Of a DNA stretch of 64,000 nucleotides, positions 8,775-17,862 are shown piece after piece. The first letter of the stretch is position 1. Every line of letters starts with the position of its first letter. This DNA is from Sphingomonas faeni (GTDB lineage: Bacteria; Pseudomonadota; Alphaproteobacteria; Sphingomonadales; Sphingomonadaceae), in the NCBI RefSeq assembly GCF_030817315.1, contig NZ_JAUSZF010000001.1, positions 2,588,501 through 2,652,500 on the forward strand. Reading direction: 5' to 3'. The position numbers were made by a program, and so were the translations under genes. A model generated the notes under the pieces. It had not been told where the DNA came from. It was given only the letters and a program-made list of their open reading frames with translations, and made no database searches.

Positions 8775-9714
8775 GTGGCTTTACGAAGCCGGTATCGGCG
8801 AAGCGCGCGCCGCGCTGGTTCACGATGATCAGATTATCGAAGCCGCGATCGAACTCGACGACGGTAGCGCGTTGAAGGTCGGCCTCGTCGCCCGCGCAAG
8901 GCTCGTGGAGTTATTGCCGGGCCGACGCGGTCGCGTCGTTCTCGAGGGCGGAGAGGCTCTGATCAATCATCTCCCCACGGGCATCACGCAAGGCGCGAGC
9001 CTGACCGTCGAGATCGTCCGTGAAGCCCTGCCAGAGACCGGTCGTGCCAAACTCGCAAAGGCGGTCCCGACCGACTTGGCCCCCTGCTCCGCACCGACGC
9101 TGTACGAACGCCTCGTGGCGACCGGCCTGCCTGTCCGCAGTCCGCGAGCGCACGAACCCGACGCACTGGAAGCGGCGGGTTGGTCCGAACTGCTCGACGA
9201 GGCTGTCAGTGGCGAGATCGTCTTTCCGCTCGGCGCGCTGCGACTGTCGCCGACACCAGCGATGACGTTGTTCGACGTCGACGGTGCGCCGCCGCTCGAA
9301 ACGCTCGCCATCGCCGCCGCGCATGCCGTCGCCAGCGCGATTCGCCGACACGGCATCGGCGGCTCGATCGGCATCGATTTCCCGACCATCGCCGGCAAGG
9401 CTCAGCGCAACGCCGTCGCTGCCGCGATCGACGAATCGCTCCTCCAACCGTTCGAGCGCACTGCGATGAACGGCTTCGGCTTCCTCCAGATCGTCCGACC
9501 TCGTCCGCGTGTGTCGATCCCGGAGATCCTACGCGCCGATCCAGTTGGTGCAGCAGCCCGCGCGACGCTGCGGACGCTCGAACGCACCCCACCGACCGCA
9601 TCGCGCCGCCACACCTTGCCCGCCGCCGTCCACTCACGCCTCATGGCGCGTCCCGAGTGGCTGGCGGAAGTCGCGCGCCGCACGGGCGTCGTCCACGAAC
9701 TGGAGAGCGCCTGA
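8767..9714 (+). CDS. RNase E/G-like ribonuclease, short form
   Basis: A 315-residue protein related to the catalytic core of RNase E/G. The segment GGSIGIDFPTIA (Asp about 206) aligns with the first catalytic aspartate strand, and NGFGFLQIVRPR with the RFGLLEMSRQR block of the family. It is much shorter than RNase E or G and has no CPxCxG zinc link. An S1-like OB fold may occupy residues 20-110, but it is hard to judge. It begins at TTG 8767 inside maf and ends in a TGATG overlap with yacG. Position between maf and yacG is typical of alphaproteobacteria. The RNA substrate is unknown. Confidence 0.75.
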   Translation: MPEWLYEAGIGEARAALVHDDQIIEAAIELDDGSALKVGLVARARLVELLPGRRGRVVLEGGEALINHLPTGITQGASLTVEIVREALPETGRAKLAKAVPTDLAPCSAPTLYERLVATGLPVRSPRAHEPDALEAAGWSELLDEAVSGEIVFPLGALRLSPTPAMTLFDVDGAPPLETLAIAAAHAVASAIRRHGIGGSIGIDFPTIAGKAQRNAVAAAIDESLLQPFERTAMNGFGFLQIVRPRPRVSIPEILRADPVGAAARATLRTLERTPPTASRRHTLPAAVHSRLMARPEWLAEVARRTGVVHELESA

Positions 9715-9908
9715 TGCCCATGACCGCCCCAACCACCCCGACCGTCAAATGCCCGATCTGCGACCAGCCCGCGGTGCCTGAATACAAGCCGTTCTGCTCG
9801 AGCCGCCACCGCGACCGCGACCTGTTGCAGTGGCTCGGCGAAGGCTATCGCATTCCTGGGCGGCCAATCTCGCAAACGGGGCTGGACAGCGCCGAAGACC
9901 CCGACTAA
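9714..9908 (+). CDS. yacG: DNA gyrase inhibitor YacG-like zinc finger protein
   Basis: The 64-residue protein carries the YacG zinc-ribbon pattern CPICDQP...FCSSRHRDRDLLQWLGEGYRIPG. YacG binds GyrB and inhibits gyrase in E. coli. The family normally has four cysteines (CxxC...CxxxC); here the fourth position is His (CSSRH), still a possible zinc ligand. The ATG at 9714 overlaps the stop of the upstream gene; a second in-frame ATG lies at 9720. The stop at 9908 is 53 nt before tRNA-Phe. Confidence 0.88.
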   Translation: MPMTAPTTPTVKCPICDQPAVPEYKPFCSSRHRDRDLLQWLGEGYRIPGRPISQTGLDSAEDPD

Positions 9909-9961
9909 ACGCGCCCTTCCGATCGCAAGGTCGGACGCTTCTCCGGTCCCAGACCGGACGT

Positions 9962-10037
9962 GCCCGGATAGCTCAGTTGGTAGAGCATGCGACTGAAAAT
10001 CGCAGTGTCGGCGGTTCGACCCCGTCTCCGGGCACCA
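9962..10037 (+). tRNA. tRNA-Phe (GAA anticodon)
   Basis: A 76-nt cloverleaf can be drawn by hand. The acceptor stem gcccgga/tccgggc, D-arm gctc...gagc, anticodon arm tgcga-ctgaaaa-tcgca with anticodon GAA at 9995-9997, and T-arm ggcgg-ttcgacc-ccgtc are all present. CCA is encoded (10035-10037). All pairings are standard apart from one G-U pair in the T stem. Confidence 0.97.
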
Positions 10038-10101
10038 TTTTCTTACCACGTGATTTAAGCTGTCGGTTCACTCGCAAGGCAGCGAGCTTGGACCCCAAAT
10101 T

Positions 10102-10173
10102 CCGTTCGTGCTGAGCGAAGTCGAATCACCTTCGCTTGGGTCGAACCCTTCGACTTCGCTCAGGGCGAACGGA
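10102..10173. repeat. Palindromic repeat, 'gctgagcgaagtcgaa' family
   Basis: The left arm, ccgttcgtgctgagcgaag, is complementary to the right arm, cttcgctcagggcgaacgg, with a short centre. The same core recurs inside pccA (30445-30515) and after the OmpA gene (63720-63787), and in degenerate form at 61157-61307. Here it sits between tRNA-Phe and the 3' end of purK. Confidence 0.85.
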
Positions 10174-10213
10174 AGGGGGCCGAACGGAATTGGGGGGTAT
10201 CCTTGATGGGCCT

Positions 10214-11281
10214 TTAGCGCCGGATCCGCGTGACGTGCCCCATCTTCCGCCCTGCCCGCGCGGTGCCCTTGCCGTACAGGTGCAGGTGCGCGCCGGGCTC
10301 GGCCAGCAACTCTGCCCAGCGGTCCGCGTCGTCGCCGATCAGGTTCTCCATCGTCGCTTCACGACCGGTCAGCGTCGTCGCGCCTAGCGGGAGGCCGCAG
10401 ATCGCGCGGATGTGGTTTTCGAATTGCGAGCATTCGGCGCCTTCAATCGTCCAGTGACCGGAATTGTGCACGCGCGGGGCCATCTCGTTGAACACCGGGC
10501 CATCGGCGCCGACGAAGAACTCGCAGGCCAGCATGCCGACATAGTCGAGTTCGGCGGCGATCCGCTGCGCCAACGCTGCGGCTTCGTCGGCCTGGCCCAG
10601 CACTGCGGCGAGTGCGGGGACGGTCGAATGGCGGAGGATCGCGTCGCGGTGGACGTTGAGCGGCGAATCGTAGCGGGCGATGCTGCCGTCGAGACCGCGG
10701 GCGATGAGGATCGAGAACTCGTGCTCGAACGGGACGAAGGCTTCGAGCACCGCGGGGCCGCCGATCGCGTCCCAGGCGGCGTGCGCTGCGGCGCGTGTGT
10801 CGAGCTTGACCTGCCCCTTGCCGTCATAGCCGAAGCGGGCGGTCTTGAGGATGGCGGGGGTGCCGATCGCCTCCAGGCCCGCTTGCAGGCTTTCGAAGCT
10901 GTCGACCGCGGCCCACGGTGCCGGACGACCGCCGACGCTCTCCACGAAGCGTTTCTCGCCGATCCGCTCCTGTGCGACGCGGAGCGCGCGGGGGCTGGGA
11001 TGGACGGGGACGCGGTCGGCGAGCCATTCGACGGGCTCGACCGCGATGTTCTCGAACTCGTAGGTCACAACGTCGCAGGCGTCGGCGAAGTCGGCCAGCA
11101 CGATGCGGTTGTAATAGTCGGCGCGCGTCATCGTCGAGGCGGACTGCGCGGCGACGCTCTCCTGGTCGGGCGCGAGGACGTGGGTGTGATAGCCGAGCTG
11201 CGCCGCGGCGGTGGCGAGCATGCGGCCGAGCTGGCCTCCACCGAGGATGCCGATGGTCGATCCGGGGGGAAGCGGCGTCAT
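10214..11281 (-). CDS. purK: N5-carboxyaminoimidazole ribonucleotide synthase PurK
   Basis: The 355-residue ATP-grasp enzyme converts AIR plus bicarbonate and ATP to N5-CAIR in purine synthesis. It opens with the pre-ATP-grasp Rossmann motif TIGILGGGQLGRMLA and contains TRADYYN, DVVTYEFENI, ILKTARFGYDGKGQ, AFVPFEHEFSILIAR, EFFVGADGPVFNEMAPRVHNSGHWTIEG and QFENHIRAICGLPLG. The ATG at 11281 is preferred over an upstream in-frame ATG, since the conserved fold starts there. It follows purE with a 13-nt gap on the same strand, forming a purEK operon. Confidence 0.96.
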   Translation of the reverse strand: MTPLPPGSTIGILGGGQLGRMLATAAAQLGYHTHVLAPDQESVAAQSASTMTRADYYNRIVLADFADACDVVTYEFENIAVEPVEWLADRVPVHPSPRALRVAQERIGEKRFVESVGGRPAPWAAVDSFESLQAGLEAIGTPAILKTARFGYDGKGQVKLDTRAAAHAAWDAIGGPAVLEAFVPFEHEFSILIARGLDGSIARYDSPLNVHRDAILRHSTVPALAAVLGQADEAAALAQRIAAELDYVGMLACEFFVGADGPVFNEMAPRVHNSGHWTIEGAECSQFENHIRAICGLPLGATTLTGREATMENLIGDDADRWAELLAEPGAHLHLYGKGTARAGRKMGHVTRIRR

Positions 11282-11294
11282 GTCTCGGCGTCCT

Positions 11295-11771
<477 letters not shown>

Positions 11772-11865
11772 TTCCGTCCCCGGATCAAAGGAGCGCCGTG
11801 CCTAGCGATGGGCGGGGGTTAGGGCAATGTTGTTGGTGGGTGGATGGTACCTGCCACGCAAAACT

Positions 11866-11976
11866 GCACCTCCCCGGCGGAGGCCGGGGTCCAGTTGGGA
11901 GAGGTTGCTAACGAGGGACGACGCTCCGTTATTGCCACCTTTCCAACTGGGCCCCGGCCTTCGCCGGGGAGGTGCT
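11866..11976. repeat. Palindromic repeat, 'ggccccggccttcgccgggg' family, copy 1
   Basis: The left arm (11866-11900) begins gcacctccccggcgg and the right arm (11941-11976) ends cgccggggaggtgct; they are nearly perfect complements around a 40-nt centre. Further copies lie at 29312-29420, 35085-35186 and 61347-61457, with conserved arms and unrelated centres. It separates purE from the convergent-side end of gpmA. Confidence 0.88.
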
Positions 11977-11989
11977 ACTTCAGAGGGGC

Positions 11990-12676
11990 TTACCGCTCGC
12001 TGAGGTAGTAGCGGTCCGTTGCCTTCAGGTCGGCGTCGAGTTCGTAGACGATCGGTTGGCCGGTCGGGATCTCGAGGCTGGTGATCTCGTCGTCGGGGAT
12101 GTTGGAGAGGTGCTTGACCAGCGCGCGCAGCGAGTTGCCGTGGGCGGAGATCAAGACGCGCTGGCCGTCCTTCAGCGCGGGGGCGATGCGCTCGTCCCAG
12201 TATGGAAGCACGCGGGCGATGGTGTCCTTGAGGCTCTCGGTCTTGGGGATCGTGATGCCGTCATAGCGCCGGTCCTTCGACAGGTCGAATTCGCTACCGT
12301 CGTCGAGCGCCGGGGGCGGGACGTCGAAGCTGCGGCGCCAGATGTGGACCTGCGCATCGCCATGCTTGGCCGCGGTCTCGGCCTTGTCGAGCCCGGTGAG
12401 GCCGCCGTAATGCCGCTCGTTCAGGCGCCAGTCCTTCTCGACCGGGAGCCAGAGCCGGCCCATCGCCTCGAGCGCGATGTTGAGCGTCTTGATCGCCCGC
12501 GTCTGGAGGCTGACGAAGGTCTGGTCGAAGTCGAGACCCTTGGCGGCCATCAGTTCGCCCGCGGCCTTGGCCTCGGCCTCGCCCTTCTCGGTCATGTCGA
12601 CGTCCCACCAGCCGGTGAAGCGGTTCTCGAGGTTCCAGGTGGACTGGCCGTGGCGGATCAGGACTAGGGTCGGCAT
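11990..12676 (-). CDS. gpmA: 2,3-bisphosphoglycerate-dependent phosphoglycerate mutase
   Basis: The 228-residue cofactor-dependent mutase interconverts 3- and 2-phosphoglycerate in glycolysis. The phosphohistidine motif is [10 protein letters not shown] (His9), followed by [37 protein letters not shown] and, near the end, [17 protein letters not shown], which carries the second catalytic histidine. The length fits the family. It appears to be a single gene, with the M14 carboxypeptidase upstream on the same strand after about 95 nt. Confidence 0.96.
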   Translation of the reverse strand: MPTLVLIRHGQSTWNLENRFTGWWDVDMTEKGEAEAKAAGELMAAKGLDFDQTFVSLQTRAIKTLNIALEAMGRLWLPVEKDWRLNERHYGGLTGLDKAETAAKHGDAQVHIWRRSFDVPPPALDDGSEFDLSKDRRYDGITIPKTESLKDTIARVLPYWDERIAPALKDGQRVLISAHGNSLRALVKHLSNIPDDEITSLEIPTGQPIVYELDADLKATDRYYLSER

Positions 12677-12770
12677 TCGGGGCTCCTGTAAAAAGAAGGT
12701 TAGGCAGGGTTAGGCCAACGCACGGTCCGATGTCTCGATGACCAGCCCAACAAGATCCACGCTAACCAGT

Positions 12771-13907
12771 TCAGATTTCATCGATCATGTCGGCGAGCGT
12801 CTCAAGCATCGCGTGCGCGAGCCGTTTCGAGCGCTCGGGCGACCAGCCGAACTCGGGATCGGGATTCGCGTCGTGATCCTTGAACGGCATTTCCAGCGTC
12901 ATCGACACCGCACCGAAGCGCTCGGCGACCTGATTGGTCGACATCGACAGGTTCGCCGAGCCCGGCGCGGACTTGGGATAGCCCTTCTCGGTCTGGAAAT
13001 CGGGCGTGTGCGCTGCGAGCCGCCGGCCGTATTCGTAGAATTTCTCGCCGTGCGCGTCGGTCCAGGAGGCGATGCCTTCGAAGCCGGCGATGAAGTTCGC
13101 GGGGATCGCCTCGTCGCCGTGGATGTCCATCGCGACGTCGACGCCGGTCTGGTCCATCGCGTTGCGGACGCACAGGACTTCGGGGCTCTTCTCTAGCGTC
13201 GGCGTGTGCCATTCGCGATTGAGGTTCACCCCCACGGCATTGGTGCGCAGGTGACCGCGACGCGTACCGTCGGGGTTCATGTTGGGGACGACGTTGAAGG
13301 TAACTTTCGCCAGTAGCGCGGCGGTGACCGGATCGGCCGAATCGGTCAGCCGCTCCAGCGCGCCTTCCATCCACCATTCGGTCATCGATTCGCCGGGATG
13401 CTGGCGCCCGTAGATCCAGACCTGCTTGGGACCGCTGCCGATGGTGAAGCAGTCGATCGCCTGACCGTCGAGCGACTGGCCGAGTTCGCGGTGCGCGACG
13501 CCCGGCAGCAACGCGGTGCGTGCGACCAGAGCCTCGTGCATCTCCATCGTGTACGGCGCGAAATAGGCGAACCAGGCGAGATCGGTATCGGCGGTGAAGT
13601 CGAATTCGAGCACGCCGTCGGCGTACCGCGTCTCGATCATCCGCCACGCCTGGCGATCGGTGCTGGCACGCGCCTTGTAGCCCGGCCAGCCGAACGGGTA
13701 GGCCGACTTGCCAGCGTTCAGGATGCGGTAGGTGAGAGTCCGTCCAGCCGCTCCCGCCACGCGGAAATAGAACCACTGGAAAAAGTCGGACTGGAAATCG
13801 GTGACGATCTCCAGGTCGATTCGGTCTCCTTCGATGGCGACAACGCGGATGTTGCCGCCATCGAAGGCTGCGTTGATGGTGACCGGGCTCATTGTTTGGG
13901 CGTTCAT
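12771..13907 (-). CDS. M14-family zinc carboxypeptidase, cytosolic (AGBL/CCP-like) type
   Basis: This 378-residue protein has an N-terminal beta-sandwich (about 1-130; DFFQWFYFRVAG, TLTYRILN) and then a carboxypeptidase domain. Zinc ligands are the HPGE motif of GRQHPGESMTEWW (His170, Glu173) and the histidine in VAMDIHGDE. NVVPNMNPDGTRRGHLRTNAVGVNLNREW is the substrate-binding block and TLEMPFKD supplies the catalytic Glu. The arrangement matches bacterial homologues of cytosolic carboxypeptidases. No signal peptide is seen. Its start overlaps the stop of the upstream lipoprotein gene by 4 nt (ATGA), suggesting co-translation. The substrate is unknown. Confidence 0.88.
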   Translation of the reverse strand: MNAQTMSPVTINAAFDGGNIRVVAIEGDRIDLEIVTDFQSDFFQWFYFRVAGAAGRTLTYRILNAGKSAYPFGWPGYKARASTDRQAWRMIETRYADGVLEFDFTADTDLAWFAYFAPYTMEMHEALVARTALLPGVAHRELGQSLDGQAIDCFTIGSGPKQVWIYGRQHPGESMTEWWMEGALERLTDSADPVTAALLAKVTFNVVPNMNPDGTRRGHLRTNAVGVNLNREWHTPTLEKSPEVLCVRNAMDQTGVDVAMDIHGDEAIPANFIAGFEGIASWTDAHGEKFYEYGRRLAAHTPDFQTEKGYPKSAPGSANLSMSTNQVAERFGAVSMTLEMPFKDHDANPDPEFGWSPERSKRLAHAMLETLADMIDEI

Positions 13908-14530
13908 TTCACCTGAATAGTGCGACCGGACTCACCGGGGAACCCCATGAACAGCGCGCGGGCGAGCTTGCCGGCCTGGATATCGGTCGTCGCATCCTCC
14001 TTGCGGGCATCGGCGAACGACTGCGCGCGGCCTTCCCATACGGGCGACTGGTCGGCGGTCCGTTTGATCGTCACCGACAACTCGGAGACGAGGATCGCAG
14101 TGCTGCCGCCGCCGCCGATCGGGAAGCCGACGCCACCGCCGAGCCCGACGCCGCCACCGCCGCCGCGACGACCGCCGCCACCGCTGAAGCCGCCGCCACC
14201 AATGCCGATGCTGATCGGCGACTGCCGGGGCGGCCCCGCCTGCGTGGTACGGGTGAAGCCGACGGTAGCAACCAGCAGCGGCTTCGCGCCCGGCGCCGGC
14301 ACGCTATAGCCAGCCTGGAGCAACTGACCCTGCACGGCGGCGGCATAGGTCTTGAACTCGATGCTGGCCGGGCCGCCGCCCGTCAGCGGCTGGACCGCGA
14401 TGGTGCCGCGGTCGATCGGCTCGCCCAGATGATAGCGCAGCACCTCGGTCGGCGGCAGCGACGGGCCGGTCGCGCACGCGGTGAGGGATGCGCTTGCCAG
14501 CGCCAGGACCAGGATCGAACGTACCGCCAT
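13904..14530 (-). CDS. DUF4136-like lipoprotein with glycine-rich segment
   Basis: The 208-residue envelope protein has a lipoprotein signal (VRSILVLALASASLTAC, Cys about 19). The body resembles DUF4136-type lipoproteins, with a mixed alpha/beta fold and the motif YAAAVQGQLLQAGY. A glycine-rich stretch (about residues 115-145) interrupts the domain. The long upstream frame extension is not plausible; ATG 14530 gives a clean signal peptide behind aggaag. The gene is translationally coupled to the M14 carboxypeptidase downstream, and rpmJ is transcribed divergently. Function unknown. Confidence 0.75.
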   Translation of the reverse strand: MAVRSILVLALASASLTACATGPSLPPTEVLRYHLGEPIDRGTIAVQPLTGGGPASIEFKTYAAAVQGQLLQAGYSVPAPGAKPLLVATVGFTRTTQAGPPRQSPISIGIGGGGFSGGGGRRGGGGGVGLGGGVGFPIGGGGSTAILVSELSVTIKRTADQSPVWEGRAQSFADARKEDATTDIQAGKLARALFMGFPGESGRTIQVK

Positions 14531-14687
14531 CGGGACTTCCTTAGAATGTTGCGCTATAGTAACGCTCCGACCAGCCGAGTGGGTTCCCGGATGGTAAGAG
14601 CGTGTCCGTTGCTTGACTTGGACACACCCCGCCATTAGGCGATCCCGTCTTTCCGCACACCTAGATTTGAAAAGAAGCGAATCGATC

Positions 14688-14813
14688 ATGAAGATCCGCA
14701 ATTCCCTGAAGTCGCTCAAGGATCGTCACCGCGATAACCGCGTGATCCGTCGTCGTGGCCGTACCTACGTCATCAACAAGACCAACCGTCGCTTCAAGGC
14801 ACGCCAGGGTTAA
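14688..14813 (+). CDS. rpmJ: Ribosomal protein L36, zinc-free type
   Basis: The 41-residue protein [20 protein letters not shown] with a following [20 protein letters not shown] is the longer L36 form. It lacks the CxxC...CxxxxH zinc ribbon of the short form and is the form common in sphingomonads. It is part of the large ribosomal subunit. ATG 14688 is preceded by gaaaagaagcga. The HAD hydrolase gene begins inside or directly after it. Confidence 0.95.
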   Translation: MKIRNSLKSLKDRHRDNRVIRRRGRTYVINKTNRRFKARQG

Positions 14814-15432
14814 ACTCCTGAAGACCGCCGTCATTTTCGACGTCGGTCGTGTCCTTTACGACTGGGATCCCCGGATCCTGTACGAGCGCCTGATCGACGA
14901 CGATCGGGCGCTCGACGCGTTCCTGCGCGATGTCGTGACGATCGACTGGCACTTCCAGCACGACGCTGGCCGCGACTTCGCCGACACCTCGGCGGAGCTG
15001 TCGGCGTTGCATCCGCACCATGCCGACCTGATCGCTGCCTGGGGGCCGCGGTTCAACGAAAGCATCGGTGCGCGAATCGCCGGGATGCACGAGATCGTCG
15101 AGGAACTGGACGCGGCCGGCGTACCGCTGTTCGCGATCACGAACTTCAGCCACGAGTTCTGGCCACCCTTCCGCGCGCGTGAAGCGCATCTGTTCGACCG
15201 GTTCCGCGACGTGGTCGTGTCGGGCGAGGAGAAGATGGTGAAGCCCGATGCGGCGATCTATCTGCTGGCGCTGGCGCGATTCGGGCTGGCGGCGGAGGAG
15301 ACTGTGTTCGTCGACGACAATGCGGCGAACGTCGCGGCGGCGCGGGCGTTGGGGATCGAATCGGTGCTGTTCACGGATGCCGCGAGTTTTCGCGCGCGGT
15401 TGGTCGAGCTTGGGCTCCCGATCGCGGCTTAG
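14755..15432 (+). CDS. HAD-superfamily hydrolase (2-haloacid dehalogenase/phosphatase-like)
   Basis: The domain is a complete HAD subfamily IA protein: motif [13 protein letters not shown] (with Gly where most HADs have the second Asp), motif II ITNFS, motif III KPDAAIY with the upstream Lys, and motif [19 protein letters not shown]. The conserved fold begins at about 14815, right after the rpmJ stop. The only usual start is GTG 14755, inside rpmJ; CTG 14818 is the alternative and would avoid translating rpmJ out of frame. The substrate is a small phosphorylated or halogenated acid, not determinable here. Confidence 0.8.
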   Translation: MAVPTSSTRPTVASRHARVKLLKTAVIFDVGRVLYDWDPRILYERLIDDDRALDAFLRDVVTIDWHFQHDAGRDFADTSAELSALHPHHADLIAAWGPRFNESIGARIAGMHEIVEELDAAGVPLFAITNFSHEFWPPFRAREAHLFDRFRDVVVSGEEKMVKPDAAIYLLALARFGLAAEETVFVDDNAANVAAARALGIESVLFTDAASFRARLVELGLPIAA

Positions 15433-15433
15433 G

Positions 15434-15515
15434 CGTCATCCTGACGAAAGTCGGGATTCAGAATAAAGAACGCCAGCACTCGCGGCTCTGGATCCTGACT
15501 TTCGTCAGGATGACG
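15434..15515. repeat. Palindromic repeat with 'cgtcatcctgacgaaagtc' arms
   Basis: The left arm (15434-15457) and right arm (15492-15515) are reverse complements over 24 nt with one mismatch, separated by 34 nt. It starts 2 nt after the HAD hydrolase stop, so it could also act as a terminator or mRNA 3' end stabiliser. I see no second copy in the window. The rest of the stretch to 15758 is relatively AT-rich and shows no gene. Confidence 0.85.
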
Positions 15516-15758
15516 GGAGGTAACACGATGCTGACGGACCGCGATTATCCTGATCGTTACGTCCGTCCTCGAATCCCCGTAATTTCGCCTAATGCGCGAT
15601 TCTCTAAAACATGCCGCAGCGAAGATGAGTCGACGAACCGACCCCAAGCCGGGGTAGTTCGAGGGAACAGACCCACAACCGGTGGAAATGGTTGCAGAAT
15701 ATTTACAAAAAATCAGCTATACGATGTTGCAAGAAACGGGGCAATTTCGGGAAAATCG

Positions 15759-16463
15759 ATGCACGACGAGCAAGGTCTTGTGCGCGAACGACGCGCGCTT
15801 CTGAAGAATAGTTTGGTATTGGCGGGGGCTCTGGCGGTGCCAGGTGCGGTATCCGCAACGACTCGCTTCTCGCGGCCACTGACGGCACGCGATCTGAAGC
15901 CGATGACGCAGCCGCCGCTGCCGCGCACCACGGTCGCGGTCACGTCGCCGAAGGTGGTTCGGCCCGACCTGCTGCGCCAGGCGATGGCATCGCTCAGCCG
16001 CCACGGCAGCCGCATCCAGCATCACGACCGGATCGCGATCGCCGATTTCGCGGCACCGTCGGGCAAGCCGCGCTTCCACTTCATCGACCTCGCCAGCGGG
16101 CGCAGCACGTCGTTGCTGGTCGCGCATGGCAGCGGGTCGGATCCGGCGCATACCGGGTATCTGGAGCGCTTCTCGAACCGCTTCGGCTCGAACGCCTCGT
16201 CCGAGGGCGCGTTCGTCACGGACGATTATTACGTCGGCAAGCATGGTCGCTCGCAGCGCCTGATCGGGCTCGATCCGACCAACAACAACGCGCTCGACCG
16301 TGCGATCGTCGTGCATTCGGCGTGGTACGCCAACAAGGACATGATCGAGAGCCATGGCATGCTCGGTCGCAGCCAGGGCTGCTTCGCGGTCGGCGAACGT
16401 GACCTGGACCAGGTGTTCGCACGCCTCGGTGCCGGCCGGATGATCTACGCCGCGAAGGTCTGA
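15759..16463 (+). CDS. Tat-exported murein L,D-transpeptidase-like protein
   Basis: The 234-residue protein has a twin-arginine-like leader (RERRALLKNSLVLAGALAVPG) and a C-terminal YkuD_2-type catalytic domain. The domain shows RIAIADFAAPSGKPRFHFID, GLDPTNNNALDRAIVVHSAW and the catalytic SQGCFAV motif with the Cys nucleophile. Such enzymes cross-link or modify peptidoglycan peptides in the periplasm. ATG 15759 is chosen because it gives this leader; the longer upstream frame reads through the palindromic repeat. It converges with the degraded glycosyltransferase 21 nt downstream. Confidence 0.83.
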   Translation: MHDEQGLVRERRALLKNSLVLAGALAVPGAVSATTRFSRPLTARDLKPMTQPPLPRTTVAVTSPKVVRPDLLRQAMASLSRHGSRIQHHDRIAIADFAAPSGKPRFHFIDLASGRSTSLLVAHGSGSDPAHTGYLERFSNRFGSNASSEGAFVTDDYYVGKHGRSQRLIGLDPTNNNALDRAIVVHSAWYANKDMIESHGMLGRSQGCFAVGERDLDQVFARLGAGRMIYAAKV

Positions 16464-16484
16464 GATACCGGCCCGGACCGCGGT

Positions 16485-17545
16485 CTACCCGGCGGTCTGG
16501 GCCATCCGGCTCTGTTCTATCCTGCGGCGCGCGCGCCTTACGCCGCCGATGACGCCCGACCACAGCAACGCCTCCAGTCCGGCGTAGCCGAGCCCGAGAT
16601 GATCGGGGCGGACCGCCAGCACGTCCGATGTCGCCCCAGCGCCGCGCGGTCTCACAGCGGATCAGGCGGATGTCGTGTGCAGAACAGTCCTGCGTCGCGA
16701 GAAAGTCCGCCTGGATCACGCTCAATGCACTGCCGAGCATCGCCAGCGCGGCGCGATCGGGGACGGGCCGCTTGGCCATGTTGTGCAGCACGATCAACTG
16801 CGCGACCCGTTCGGCACGATCGTCGAACAACCGGGCATAGCGTTCGGTCAGGACGCGGACCGAGGCGGCCTCCATCGTGTCGACGAAGCGCTTCAATACG
16901 CCGCCCGGATGGACGCGGTACAGCACCAGCGCCTCGTCGAGCCGGGCGATCGCCCCGAAATGCTGGATCCGCTGATACAGGTCGAAATCCTCGGCATAGA
17001 GCAGCTCGGGCCGGGTCACCGGATCGAGCCGCCGGGCCACCTCCGTCCGCATCATCGTCGACGACCAGACCAGCGGGTTCTCGATACAGGTCAGCCACGC
17101 GACCAGCGCGGGCGTCGTGGTCGGCGCGTAGCGCGACGGGGCGACGACGCCTTGGGTGAGAAGTTCGGCGCCGGTGCCCAGCAACACGGTTCCGGGATGC
17201 GCGTCGAGATACGCGACCTGACGGGCCAAGCGATCGGGGCGACAGATGTCGTCGTGATCCAGCGCGGCGATATAGCACCCGCGCGCCTCGGCGAACCCGC
17301 GATTGCGGGCGAGCACCGGGCCGCCGTTCCTCGCCACCTTGACCAGTCGGACGCGCGGATCGGGCCAGGCACGCACCACGTCGCGCGTATCGTCGGTCGA
17401 GCAGTCGTCGACGACGATCACCTCGAAATCGGCGAAGGTCTGCGCCTGGAGGCTGGCGAGCGTCTCTCCGATCAAACCGGCGCCGTTATACGCGGGCCAT
17501 CACGACGCTGACGGCGGGATCGGCTGTTCCATCGCTCGACGTCAC
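16485..17545 (-). pseudogene. Family 2 glycosyltransferase, two frameshifts
   Basis: The central frame shows a GT2 domain: LIGETLASLQAQTF, EVIVVDDCSTDDT, RNGGPVLARNRG and the metal-binding ALDHDDICRPDR. It has no start, because an extra C (plus strand) near 17497-17498 breaks it. Removing that base restores a GTG start at 17545 and the N-terminus SVVMPAYNGAG. A second extra C near 16625 shifts the C-terminus; correcting it gives DVLAVRPDHLGLGYAGLEAL and a stop at 16485-16487. The restored GTG overlaps the stop of the upstream fragment as GTGA. It would transfer a sugar to a surface glycan. Confidence 0.82.
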
Positions 17546-17862
17546 GCTGCCGCCATGGCTTTCGATGCCATCACCTGATCCACGATCATCAGCCCCACAT
17601 CGTTTTGCCACAGCCACAAACCGTTGGCCTGCCCGGTAAAACTACATTCGCCGCCCAGCGGGGCCCACGGTACGAAACCCGCGGCGAGGCCTAGACCGTA
17701 AAGGCCCGGGATCGGCGTGCCGTCGGCGTCGACGATCCGGCAATGACGGTCGACCATCGGCTCGCCATCATGCGCGGCGAGCGGGATCTGCACGCCGTCG
17801 CGGTCGGCGATGGGCATTGCGATCGGTCGATAGCCGAGCGCCGCGATCACCAGGTCGGCGTC
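17542..17862 (-). pseudogene. C-terminal remnant of an FAD/NAD(P)-binding oxidoreductase
   Basis: About 107 codons read ADLVIAALGYRPIAMPIADRDG, then DRHCRIVDADGTPIPGLYG, GLAAGFVPWAPLGGE and FTGQANGLWLWQNDVG. This is the tail of a flavoprotein dehydrogenase or hydroxylase, with the whole nucleotide-binding N-terminus missing. The frame enters directly from a DegT-type sequence at about 17863, so the two were joined by a deletion. The stop overlaps the GTG of the glycosyltransferase, recording an earlier operon. Confidence 0.72.

Noticed and set aside
9962..10173. Palindrome next to tRNA-Phe as an integrative-element att site
   Set aside because: No integrase and no duplication of the tRNA 3' end in the window; the palindrome is a dispersed repeat.
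15660..15740. ECF/EcfG-type promoter (ggaac) before the L,D-transpeptidase gene
   Set aside because: ggaac occurs at about 15664, but no cgtt at the right spacing follows.
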